A stretch of 14,899 bases of DNA from Ruminococcaceae bacterium UBA3215 (GTDB lineage Bacteria > Bacillota > Clostridia > Oscillospirales > Ruminococcaceae). Of this stretch, positions 4,878 through 13,022 are shown piece after piece (within the stretch, counting starts at the first letter, position 1; every line of letters begins with the position of its first letter). Under the pieces are notes generated by a model that did no database searches, was not told the DNA's origin, and worked only from the letters and a program-made list of their open reading frames with translations. Both the position numbers and the translations under genes were made by a program. The stretch is from the NCBI GenBank assembly GCA_002363155.1, contig DEWH01000004.1:43176-58074 (forward strand). Reading direction: 5' to 3'.

Positions 4878-6385
4878 CAGCCGTTCACCTCCGAATCTTT
4901 TGTTCTGTCATAGAACATATATGTGTCCTTGCCCGCTTTCTTTGAGCGGTAGAGCGCCTTGTCGGAAGCAACATAAAGTTCGTCGAACGTCGTCCCGTCC
5001 TTCGGAAACAGTGAAACGCCTATACTTGCGGAGATCTTATAGTTACTGTCATCACCCGTGTAAAGTCCGGTAAAAGCGGTTTTGAGCGCTTCACATCTTT
5101 CGGTTATGTATGAGATATAGTCCTGACCCTCCGGCGGTGTTGAATTTACAAGTACACAGAACTCATCGCCTCCGATGCGTCCGAGATAATCCTCGGTGGT
5201 GAACTCGGATTTGAGAATACTGCCTGTTTTCGCAAGCACCTTATCCCCGTAAACATGACCGAGCGTATCATTGACGCCCTTGAAGTTGTCAAGGTCAAGG
5301 AGAATGAGAGCGTGGGACTCGCTTCCGAGCTTCGGATCGAGGCGGCCGGCGGTGCGTTCGTTGAACGACTGCTTGTTAAGAATACCGGTAAGCTGGTCTG
5401 TTGTTGCCTTGACGTCGAGAAGAGATACGGCTCTTTTGACAGGGGAGGTGAGTTTTGCGGAGATGAACATACCGAGCCCGGCAGCTGTGAGTGCAGCGAT
5501 AAGAGCGATGATAATGATGAATATGCGCATTTCGTTGTTCTCGGCAAGTATTATCTCAGTCGGGATCGAACATATCACATACCAGTCATCGCCGCAGCTG
5601 TTTACTGTGACAAGGTAGTAGTCGTCCATGACCGAAGCTGAAGCCTTGCCCTTGACGCGGGAAAGGATATCGTCGTTGAGCCGTTCTCCGGTCTCGTCTT
5701 TTCTTGCCGAATAGAGGATATTGTAGTCCGAGTTGACGAGGCGGATATCCATATCTCCGAGTGTTTCGGGATTGTCGAATACGGCTTCAAGTTCGCTTGT
5801 ATAGAAAGAAAGCACGATAAGAGCATTTTCATGGACACGCTTCACATAGTAAATGCGCTTGAAGTTTCCGAGGTAACCTGCTGCCCAGCCGTCTTTGGTG
5901 CGCTGGCGGGTTATCATAGCGCTGAGTTTGTCGAACATATCCTCACCGAGCAGGTTGGTAGTGCCGTTTGAGATCTTTCCGACAGTCCTGTTGTTGCGGT
6001 ACACGATGCCGTAATCGACGAAGTTGTCCATTATGCAGAGCTTGTTAAGCTCATCGGTTATATCTTTTTCGGTATTCAGAGCCTCGTACTCATCGTTATC
6101 CGGATCGGAAGCGTCGTATGTGTACGCGTCCTTTACTCCGAAAGCGAGAGTTCCGACAGTCTCCATTCTTGACAGATAGCTGTCAAGGTTAAGCTTCATC
6201 TGGACATTAAGGGAAGAAGTAAGGGAGATGACCTTGCTTTTGAGAAGGCTGTCTGTCTTGGCGAATATAAGAGTTGTAACAATGGCCACAACAGCGATTA
6301 TGAGAGCTACGAAACCGACTGTCATCAAAAACAGCTGTTTTCGTACACTTCTTAGAGTAGGTCTGGCTTTTTCCGTTTTATACAT
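4877..6385 (-). CDS. Membrane diguanylate cyclase with extracytoplasmic sensor domain (GGDEF)
   Basis: 502 residues, with AAAGAGG 5 nt before the ATG. There is a transmembrane segment at about 18-41, an extracytoplasmic region at about 42-290 of Cache-like size, a second transmembrane segment at about 288-310, a short HAMP-like linker, and a GGDEF domain from 'TDQLTGILNK' to the end. The active-site motif is an intact GGDEF at 405-409, with the metal-binding 'LLDLDNFKGVND' upstream. It should make c-di-GMP from two GTP. The inhibitory I-site (RxxD ending six residues before GGDEF) reads TTED: the Arg is missing, so product inhibition at this site is probably weak or absent. It is the first gene of a two-gene unit with the solute-binding lipoprotein, whose likely role is as a sensory partner. 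Confidence 0.93.
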   Translation of the reverse strand: MYKTEKARPTLRSVRKQLFLMTVGFVALIIAVVAIVTTLIFAKTDSLLKSKVISLTSSLNVQMKLNLDSYLSRMETVGTLAFGVKDAYTYDASDPDNDEYEALNTEKDITDELNKLCIMDNFVDYGIVYRNNRTVGKISNGTTNLLGEDMFDKLSAMITRQRTKDGWAAGYLGNFKRIYYVKRVHENALIVLSFYTSELEAVFDNPETLGDMDIRLVNSDYNILYSARKDETGERLNDDILSRVKGKASASVMDDYYLVTVNSCGDDWYVICSIPTEIILAENNEMRIFIIIIALIAALTAAGLGMFISAKLTSPVKRAVSLLDVKATTDQLTGILNKQSFNERTAGRLDPKLGSESHALILLDLDNFKGVNDTLGHVYGDKVLAKTGSILKSEFTTEDYLGRIGGDEFCVLVNSTPPEGQDYISYITERCEALKTAFTGLYTGDDSNYKISASIGVSLFPKDGTTFDELYVASDKALYRSKKAGKDTYMFYDRTKDSEVNG

Positions 6386-6423
6386 TGCTGCCTCTTTAAT
6401 TGCAAAATGGTATTATCTGATTT

Positions 6424-6452
6424 ATTATACTATATTTCGTTAGAAAAATCAA
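6424..6452 (-). promoter_or_regulatory. Promoter of cyclase/solute-binding operon
   Basis: On the minus strand TTGATT (6452-6447), a 17-nt spacer and a perfect TATAAT (6429-6424), 38 nt upstream of the start codon. Confidence 0.82.
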
Positions 6453-6502
6453 CAGTTTAATGCAAAATATTCAATATAATTAGTTTTTTTAATTTTTTTT
6501 CG

Positions 6503-6514
6503 TGCAATATTGCA
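6503..6514. promoter_or_regulatory. Perfect 12-bp palindrome in divergent intergenic region
   Basis: TGCAATATTGCA is perfectly self-complementary and lies 8 nt before the -35 box of the permease gene. Related TGCAAAAT words occur at 6401-6408 and 6461-6468 in the same intergenic region. It is a candidate operator serving one or both divergent units; the regulator is unknown. Confidence 0.45.
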
Positions 6515-6522
6515 TAAATCTA

Positions 6523-6551
6523 TTGTCAACAATTAGTAAAAGTGATATAAT
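6523..6551 (+). promoter_or_regulatory. Promoter of solute-binding/permease fusion gene
   Basis: TTGTCA at 6523-6528, a 17-nt spacer and TATAAT at 6546-6551, 56 nt before the start codon. Confidence 0.85.
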
Positions 6552-6607
6552 AAAACCGATATGTACCTGAACAGTATTCGTTATCAGATCGTAGAAAAGG
6601 TAGTATA

Positions 6608-9600
6608 ATGAGAAAGAACATCAAAAAAACGGATCTTATAATAGTTGCAGTAATTATCCTGCTTATTGCTGCGGGAATAGTGTTTTCTGTGGTTTTCCGG
6701 AATAATGACAGATCCCCGCAGGATTCTGCGGAAAAAAAGGTGTCATCATATACCGATTATAACGGGAAAAGGATCGGGATAATGACCGGAACTAGTCTTG
6801 AAGTTCCGACATTTGAATTTTTCCCGGACAGTCAATACTTTTATTACAACAACGCAAGCGATATGGCTGTGGCTCTGATGCAGGGAAAGATAGACGGTTT
6901 TCTCGGAGATGAGCCTCAGATGCGCATGCTCTGTCAGGAACAGGACGGTATCGCTTATATTAAGCAGAAACTTACGGAAGAAGATTATGCGTTCGGCTTT
7001 CAGAAAGACAATGACCGCGCTGATATGATACGCTCGCAGTTTGATGAAATGCTTGCCGAATTCAAAAGTGACGGTAAAATTGATGAGATCCGGAATAAAT
7101 GGTTCGGAAGCGATGAAAGCGTCAAGACAGTGGATCTTACCGGTTTTTCCGGTGAAAACGGCGAGCTTAAGGTAGTTACAACGGCTTCCGATATGCCTTT
7201 TTCATACATAAAGGACAATGCCGCAGTCGGACTGTCGATCGAGCTTGTCGAAAAGTTCTGCCGGAGATACGGATATACTCCTGTGATCGAAGATGTAGAT
7301 TTTGCTTCAAGAGTGACCGGTCTTTCCACGGGGAAATATGATATGTGCGCTTCCTCTCTTACCATAACCGAAGAGAGAAAGGAAAGCATAAGCTTTTCTG
7401 AACCCTTCTACAACAGCGGAATCGTGCTTGTGGTAAGAAAATCGGAAATAGATGAAACACCGCAGTCCGAAATAATAACAGTCTCCACTCCGATATCGCA
7501 TTTTGCGGGAAGTTTGATCGGAGTAGGCATTGGTAGTATGTTTGACGTTCTTGTCAAGGAAAAGATCCCCGATGCGAAAATACGTTACTTCAATACATAC
7601 TCGGATATGGTCACCGCGCTTGAATCCGGCAAGGTCGATGCCCTGTGTCTTGATGAGCCGGTGATAAGGTACATAATAGCTTCCGAACACTCGCAGATCA
7701 TTTATCTTGACGAAAAACTCAAGAAATTCAGCTATGGCTTTGTCTTCCCAAAAACGGAAGACGGGAGAAAACTCAGAGATGAGTTCAACGAGTTTCTCGG
7801 AAGGATCAAAGGAAACGGAGAGCTTAAAGACGTCGAAAACAGATGGTTCAGCTCCGATCCCGCGCTTCATACTCTTCCGGAGATAAAAGATTCCGGAAAG
7901 GGAACACTGAAGCTTGCCGCGGAGGCGATCAATGCTCCGTTTGTATATCTTGAGCAGAATAAGATAGTCGGGTATGAGATAGAACTTGCATACCGGTTCT
8001 GCAAAGAATACGGCTACGGACTTGAGATCTCAGAAATGAACTTTGACGCGGTAATGCCTTCTCTTAATTCGGGAGTATGTGACTTTGGCTGTGACTGCAT
8101 AACGATAACCGATGAACGGGCTGAAAGTGTTTATTTTTCCGAGCCGGATTATGAAGGCGGCGGGGTGCTTGCGGTGAGAGACACAGCCGGTGGAGGTGTC
8201 AGTTCGTATTCGTTCAACGGTACGCGTGCCGGCATCATCACCGGTTCGATACATGATGATATAATCAAGGAAAAACTGCCGGATTCCACGATCTTTGAGT
8301 ATAACGGCTATTCCGATATGACAGCTGCACTGAAGTCCGACAAGATAGATTATTTTCTTGCCGGAAGTAACATTTCGGAAAATATTACTGAGGCGAACCC
8401 CGATCTCATGTACCTGTCCGATGTTATTGATGTGCTTGAATTCGGAGTAATGTTCCCGAAAAATCCCGATGGAAATGAGGTCAGGGATAAATTCAATGAA
8501 TATCTGGGAAAGATAAAAGCTGACGGTACGCTCGATGAAATTATACGGTTCTGGCAGAGCGAGAGTTCTGAGAGCGCTGTTGTGGATATGAGCGGTCTTG
8601 ACAGCGGGAACGAGACACTTACGCTTGCGGTTTCTGCCGAGATCAAGCCGTTCTCGTATATAAGCAGCGGAAAATTAGCGGGGATAGATCCCGACATTGC
8701 TGTTCGTTTCTGCAAAGAGTACGGATATGATTTAGATGTAAAGACAGTAGATTTCGGCGGTATGATGCCCGGTCTTGCGTCCGGTATATATGATTTTGCT
8801 ATGAATTGTGTGACCATTACCGAAGAGCGGAAAGAAAGCGCTGATTTTTCGGATCCATACTTTTTTGAAGATTTACATCTCGTTGTCCGAAAGCAGGACG
8901 TGATCGCTGACGCAGAGAAAAATGAAGCTCCGGATCTGATAAAGAGCATAGCTGATAGTTTTGAGAAGAACTTTATCCGCGAGGAGCGCTGGAAACTTAT
9001 ACTTGAAGGTGTCATCACGACCAGCATAATTACTGTTATGTCAGTGCTGTTCGGTTCGATCCTTGCATTCCTTATATGTATGTTCAGACGCACCGGCAGC
9101 GTGCTTGCAAATGCGATATCCAACATCTATGTAAAACTGCTTCAGGGTACGCCCATAGTAGTTCTGCTGATGATCCTGTACTATGTAATTCTCGGAAAGA
9201 CCGGACTTTCGGCTGTATGGGTGGCGATCGTGGGATTCTCTCTCAACTTCGGAGCTTATGCTTCCGAGATAATGCGTTCCGGAATAGAGAGCATAGACGC
9301 CGGACAGCGGGAAGCGGCACTTGCTCTCGGTTACAGCGAGAATCAGGCGTTCTTCCGCTTCATATTTCCTCAGGCAGCAGTACGTTTTCTGCCGGTATAT
9401 ACGGGCGAGATAATATCGCTTCTGAAAGGAACTTCGATCGTAGGCTATATCGCGATACAGGATCTCACGAAAATGGGAGATATCATCAGAAGCCGTACTT
9501 ATGAAGCGTTTTTCCCGCTTATCGCAACTGCGGTAATATACTTTATTCTTGCATGGATAATCTCTCTCATATTAAAATTAGTTCTTTCTGCTGTAAGTAC

Positions 9601-9622
9601 AAGGAAAAAACGCAGTAACTGA
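6608..9622 (+). CDS. Amino-acid ABC permease fused to a permuted array of solute-binding lobes
   Basis: 1004 residues, AAGG 7 nt before the ATG. There is one N-terminal membrane segment (about 10-30), then SBP family 3 half-domains in the order: lobe 2 alone (50-180), lobe 1 (185-280) plus lobe 2 (300-425), lobe 1 (432-525) plus lobe 2 (535-660), lobe 1 alone (670-765). A HisM/GlnP-type permease follows (790-995) with the EAA loop 'REAALALGYSENQAFFRFIF' at 901-920 and 'LLQGTPIVVLL' before it. Each lobe 1 has the amino-acid signature TIT(E/D)ER..S..FS(E/D)P; the lobe-2 modules carry YSDM..AL.S.K.D and similar. Lactococcal GlnPQ is a known precedent for binding domains fused to a permease, but with whole domains. 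Amino-acid import is likely. No ATPase gene is adjacent, so it must use one encoded elsewhere. A strong terminator ends the transcript. Confidence 0.9.
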   Translation: MRKNIKKTDLIIVAVIILLIAAGIVFSVVFRNNDRSPQDSAEKKVSSYTDYNGKRIGIMTGTSLEVPTFEFFPDSQYFYYNNASDMAVALMQGKIDGFLGDEPQMRMLCQEQDGIAYIKQKLTEEDYAFGFQKDNDRADMIRSQFDEMLAEFKSDGKIDEIRNKWFGSDESVKTVDLTGFSGENGELKVVTTASDMPFSYIKDNAAVGLSIELVEKFCRRYGYTPVIEDVDFASRVTGLSTGKYDMCASSLTITEERKESISFSEPFYNSGIVLVVRKSEIDETPQSEIITVSTPISHFAGSLIGVGIGSMFDVLVKEKIPDAKIRYFNTYSDMVTALESGKVDALCLDEPVIRYIIASEHSQIIYLDEKLKKFSYGFVFPKTEDGRKLRDEFNEFLGRIKGNGELKDVENRWFSSDPALHTLPEIKDSGKGTLKLAAEAINAPFVYLEQNKIVGYEIELAYRFCKEYGYGLEISEMNFDAVMPSLNSGVCDFGCDCITITDERAESVYFSEPDYEGGGVLAVRDTAGGGVSSYSFNGTRAGIITGSIHDDIIKEKLPDSTIFEYNGYSDMTAALKSDKIDYFLAGSNISENITEANPDLMYLSDVIDVLEFGVMFPKNPDGNEVRDKFNEYLGKIKADGTLDEIIRFWQSESSESAVVDMSGLDSGNETLTLAVSAEIKPFSYISSGKLAGIDPDIAVRFCKEYGYDLDVKTVDFGGMMPGLASGIYDFAMNCVTITEERKESADFSDPYFFEDLHLVVRKQDVIADAEKNEAPDLIKSIADSFEKNFIREERWKLILEGVITTSIITVMSVLFGSILAFLICMFRRTGSVLANAISNIYVKLLQGTPIVVLLMILYYVILGKTGLSAVWVAIVGFSLNFGAYASEIMRSGIESIDAGQREAALALGYSENQAFFRFIFPQAAVRFLPVYTGEIISLLKGTSIVGYIAIQDLTKMGDIIRSRTYEAFFPLIATAVIYFILAWIISLILKLVLSAVSTRKKRSN

Positions 9623-9624
9623 AT

Positions 9625-9662
9625 AATCCCCCGGTCATACAGACCGGGGGATTACAGTTTTT
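9625..9662 (+). terminator. Intrinsic terminator of permease fusion gene
   Basis: A perfect 12-bp stem, AATCCCCCGGTC / GACCGGGGGATT, loop ATACA, followed by ACAG and five T, two nt after the stop codon. The 120 nt from here to the convergent anti-sigma gene hold no supportable gene; a loose inverted repeat (CGGCATACAG near 9711, CTGTATGCAGCCG near 9767) is present. Confidence 0.92.
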
Positions 9663-9781
9663 CAAAAAAGTATAAATATCGGGTAGGGAAGTATATGCCT
9701 GCCAATTTCCGACGGCATACAGCGGCAAAAATACGCGGTTATCTTCCCGGATTCGTCTGTCATTGTCTGTATGCAGCCGCT

Positions 9782-12178
9782 TCATTGATAATCCTCAAAC
9801 TGCCATACAACGCTGTCGTTGTTTCCTGTTTCCAGAAATGTTTTTATATCGTCCCAGTTTTCTCTGTCTGCGTAGATCTTCACTGTGTATTTGGCGTCAT
9901 AGGGGTCAAGCCGCGGATCCCCATATATGCACAGCTCTAAACGATATCTGCCTTCAAAATAGCTTGTCAATGCAGCGCGGAGCAATGTCACTGCGCCTAC
10001 AGCAGAGGAAAACCGGGGCTCATACAAATAAATATCATATCCGGTTATGTTCTGACGGATCAGCACATCATTACCCAGCAGACCATATCCGCCCATAATG
10101 TTTGGATCCAACGGTGTAAGATCAAAAAGCTCCCTTTCTGCTTTTGTTTTGACTCCGATATTATCAATACCTATCTCACCGCGCATAGCCTTTGCGGCAT
10201 TTGTTTTGCCGAGTTCGTCAAGCTTATCTGCGACCTCATTCGTGGTTGAGAACCAGCCGTCGTCCACTTTTAAAAACATATCACCGCCGTATTTAAAAAA
10301 CAGCGGGAAATTACTGAGATCAACAGGCGTACCGTCATTATAGCAAAGAGCAACCGGCACCCATTCACTTCTGAGCTGTTTGGGAGTGACGAACTCAACG
10401 CGCGCTTTATCCGGCAATCCGTTTTCTGCAAGAAGCTGCTTTATCTGAGCAAGCACATCTATCTGCTCTCCGGGCATGGACAGGCTGTCATCTGCAACTA
10501 TCATCAGCCCCTCATTTTCACCGCCTGCCGACTGCACGGAGAACACATTGAATGGATAGGAACTGTCATGCTTATTCCACAGCAGTTCTATGATCCTTCT
10601 TATCTCGGTATATTCCTCGCTCCGACGATAAAAGCGGACGTAATATCCGGCATTTTCCATATTCTGCGAGACAGAAACAAGATATTCAATGCTTACTCGA
10701 TATGCTTTTGTACCGTACTCTTCCAACAGATCAGTGTCATCAAGCATAGTGTACGAAGAAAGTGCGGGCAGTTCACCGCCGAGATCGTATTTCAGACTGT
10801 CGCCGTCCGAATAATCTTTAAGTATCTCCATAAGGTCATCGGGAATGATCTCATAGCTTTCGGAATCGCTGTCTGCAAAAAAGGTATCTGTCCGGTAGCT
10901 GTATGCGAGCGGAGCGCCTTGTGGTTTTATCGACTTAAAAGCTGCGCCGTCCGCAGCTATCCCGTCGAACGGCAGACCTCCGCCTGCTGCCATACCGGGA
11001 AGATCGTCGGGGTTGTAGTATTCTATATCGAAAGTCTTCTTTGCCGTTGTCCATTCTTTAAGAGCCGGCTCAACATTTTCCGCATTCTTAACTGCCGTAA
11101 ATGTGTATTTGTCCCATAATTCTTGTGTTATTTGTCCTGTATAAATCTTCGGGAAACATTGTACAGCAACACTGTCCTGCGGTTCATCTATAGTAATGGT
11201 CCTTACCATACTCAAACTGTTTTCGCTTTCGGATACAGTATCGATCTTTTGTCTGTATTCACTGAATATAAGGAATGTCAGGGCTGGTATCTCTGATTTC
11301 ATTCGTTCGTTTTCAGCGCCTAAGTTTTCGCTGAATACTACGTCATAGTAAATATTCATCGTACTTCCGTCAAACTCATATTTAGTGACAACGAGCTTCA
11401 TATCATCGTAATCAAATTCAGCGATCGGAAGATCAGGCTCTATCAGCGGTTCCACAGCAGATGTGAGATACGGATCATTTGTTGTAGTTTCCGCAGTTAC
11501 CGCAGGAATATCCGGGCAGTTAAATCTGTACTTTTGCGTATCGTTTTCAAGGTTTCCGCTGCCCTTATATACTATGTTTATCGCGTAAGACTTACCCGGT
11601 TCAAGATCAACAGGAACAGAACTTTGAATAAGATAATCATAGCTGTCCGCTTCCATAACAGGATTTATTCCGCAGGAGGGATCACCATGCTCCGCACCCT
11701 CAACATTTATCCACACAGCAGGTGAATAAAACTCATCATTGCCTTTGTACAGCAAATAAAAATTCGTATTCAGCCTTGTCCCGTCGTAAGTGACCGACGA
11801 AAATCTTACAGACGCATCGCTGAATTCTATCGTCTTTCCGTATGCATCGCTTATATCTGGCAGTTCCTCATAATATTTCACAATTGTTCCCGGTCTTTCA
11901 TTACCGCTCACCGCTATTTTATCCCAGTTCTGCACCAGAAGAACGGCTGCACCGGCTATCAGCGTGACTGCCGCCGCAATGCCGAGGGAACGGGTCACCC
12001 AATATATCACGCGGTCTTTCCTTGTTATCTTCACTTCCGGTTCATATACTGCGGGAACAGCAGTCTTGATACTCTCACCTGCTTCGCTGTCGGCGGGATA
12101 AACGGGGGCGGCTTTTTCTATCAGGTCTTCTCCTATGTCTCCAAGTGCTTTCATAAGCCTGTCGGTAAGTTCATTCAT
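9782..12178 (-). CDS. Membrane anti-sigma factor with large ectodomain
   Basis: 798 residues. The cytoplasmic N-terminus (1-62) contains 'ALGDIGEDLIEKA', the short helical type of sigma-binding segment seen in clostridial anti-sigma proteins. One transmembrane helix follows at about 63-83, then some 715 residues outside the membrane. The ectodomain holds at least two beta-rich parts joined by a 'TAETTTNDPY' linker near 230-240; I recognise no enzyme motif or named domain with confidence. Its start overlaps the sigma factor stop by 4 nt (ATGA), the usual coupling for a sigma/anti-sigma pair. The expected role is to hold the sigma factor at the membrane and release it on an envelope signal, by proteolysis or conformational change. 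The ectodomain is much larger than in typical anti-sigma factors. Assignment rests on topology and gene order. Confidence 0.8.
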   Translation of the reverse strand: MNELTDRLMKALGDIGEDLIEKAAPVYPADSEAGESIKTAVPAVYEPEVKITRKDRVIYWVTRSLGIAAAVTLIAGAAVLLVQNWDKIAVSGNERPGTIVKYYEELPDISDAYGKTIEFSDASVRFSSVTYDGTRLNTNFYLLYKGNDEFYSPAVWINVEGAEHGDPSCGINPVMEADSYDYLIQSSVPVDLEPGKSYAINIVYKGSGNLENDTQKYRFNCPDIPAVTAETTTNDPYLTSAVEPLIEPDLPIAEFDYDDMKLVVTKYEFDGSTMNIYYDVVFSENLGAENERMKSEIPALTFLIFSEYRQKIDTVSESENSLSMVRTITIDEPQDSVAVQCFPKIYTGQITQELWDKYTFTAVKNAENVEPALKEWTTAKKTFDIEYYNPDDLPGMAAGGGLPFDGIAADGAAFKSIKPQGAPLAYSYRTDTFFADSDSESYEIIPDDLMEILKDYSDGDSLKYDLGGELPALSSYTMLDDTDLLEEYGTKAYRVSIEYLVSVSQNMENAGYYVRFYRRSEEYTEIRRIIELLWNKHDSSYPFNVFSVQSAGGENEGLMIVADDSLSMPGEQIDVLAQIKQLLAENGLPDKARVEFVTPKQLRSEWVPVALCYNDGTPVDLSNFPLFFKYGGDMFLKVDDGWFSTTNEVADKLDELGKTNAAKAMRGEIGIDNIGVKTKAERELFDLTPLDPNIMGGYGLLGNDVLIRQNITGYDIYLYEPRFSSAVGAVTLLRAALTSYFEGRYRLELCIYGDPRLDPYDAKYTVKIYADRENWDDIKTFLETGNNDSVVWQFEDYQ

Positions 12179-12732
12179 ATCTGCACGCCCTCCTTTTCCA
12201 GATATTCCCGCAGTTTCTCACGGGTGCGGTGCAGCACCATTTTTACCTTGCTCTCGCTTACACGCATTTCGTCTGCTATCTCCGCGACTGTTCGCATATA
12301 CCAGTAACGCTTTAAGAAAATAAGCTGCTTTTCGCGGTCAAGTGAGCGCAGAAACTTATCGAGCAGCGCAGAAAGCTCTTTATCATCAACGCGCTTTTCC
12401 ACATTTTCGGCAGAGGGAATACTCTCCGAAAGCTCATCATAAGCAGCCCCGTACCTGCCGCCCCGCTTCTTTGCCGACATACGGTCAAGCATATTCAGTG
12501 CGATATTGCGGGCGATACGTGCTATGAACGCGCGGAACTTTTCCGGGCGCTGCGGCGGGATAATCTCCCACAGTCTCATATATGTATCGTTGACACATTC
12601 CTCGCTGTCTTCGCGGCTTCCGAGAATGCCGAAGGTCATTGACCGGCAGAACGCTCCGTGCTTTTTGTCAGTCTCGGTTATTGCGTCTTCCGAACGCGCG
12701 AAATACAGTTCTATTATTTCGGAGTCCTTCAT
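12175..12732 (-). CDS. ECF-type RNA polymerase sigma factor
   Basis: 185 residues, with GGAGGG 6 nt before the ATG. Region 2 covers about 5-80: the core-binding part 'SREDSEECVNDTYMRLWE' and the -10 recognition part 'FRAFIARIARNIALNML'. Region 4 covers about 125-180: 'LDKFLRSLDREKQLIFLKRY' followed by the helix-turn-helix 'TVAEIADEMRVSESKVKMVL'. Regions 1 and 3 are absent, as in ECF factors. It heads a two-gene unit with the overlapping anti-sigma gene and is divergent from a secreted-protein gene with which it shares a 12-bp element. Autoregulation and control of that neighbour are plausible (inference). Confidence 0.95.
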   Translation of the reverse strand: MKDSEIIELYFARSEDAITETDKKHGAFCRSMTFGILGSREDSEECVNDTYMRLWEIIPPQRPEKFRAFIARIARNIALNMLDRMSAKKRGGRYGAAYDELSESIPSAENVEKRVDDKELSALLDKFLRSLDREKQLIFLKRYWYMRTVAEIADEMRVSESKVKMVLHRTREKLREYLEKEGVQI

Positions 12733-12756
12733 ATTATCCCTCCCGTTTTTGGCTTT

Positions 12757-12768
12757 CTACATATATGA
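12757..12768 (-). promoter_or_regulatory. Shared element upstream of sigma operon (TCATATATGTAG)
   Basis: On the minus strand TCATATATGTAG lies 24 nt before the sigma start codon. An identical 12-mer in the opposite orientation precedes the divergent gene (12966-12977). A GTGTGACGTTTGGC word lies upstream at 12794-12781. It is a candidate -10 region or operator. The rest of the 290-nt intergenic region is AT-rich and holds no gene that I can support. Confidence 0.45.
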
Positions 12769-12965
12769 CAGGAAACAGGTGCCAAACGTCACACTTTTTT
12801 AAAAATAATACGGGCAATACCGCAATAGCCTATATCTTTTTCAGTACAGATGCAATGATAAGTTTCTTGTGCATACTGCCTATATTTTCGCGCTGAGATT
12901 GTGCAGCTGTACAAAAAAATAAAAAACAGATTTTTTGTGTCACTTTCTGTACTTTAAGTACGTTA

Positions 12966-12977
12966 TCATATATGTAG
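12966..12977 (+). promoter_or_regulatory. Shared element upstream of secreted-protein gene (TCATATATGTAG)
   Basis: Identical to the minus-strand element at 12757-12768, 45 nt before the start codon. GTGTCAC (12937-12943) and a GTACTT-T-AAGTAC inverted repeat (about 12949-12961) lie just upstream. The upstream words are not at the same distance as in the sigma operon, so a common ECF promoter is not proven. Confidence 0.45.
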
Positions 12978-13022
12978 GGCATTTATAACACCGTACAGCA
13001 AGATTAAGGGAGGTTTATCAAA

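Noticed and set aside
3618..9622. Reading the SBP gene and the permease fusion as one ABC transporter
   Set aside because: They are divergent, the SBP is of the sugar family while the permease and its receptors are amino-acid type, and no ATPase is present.
9567..9785. 72-codon minus-strand frame between permease and anti-sigma genes
   Set aside because: It runs through the permease terminator and has no RBS or family resemblance.
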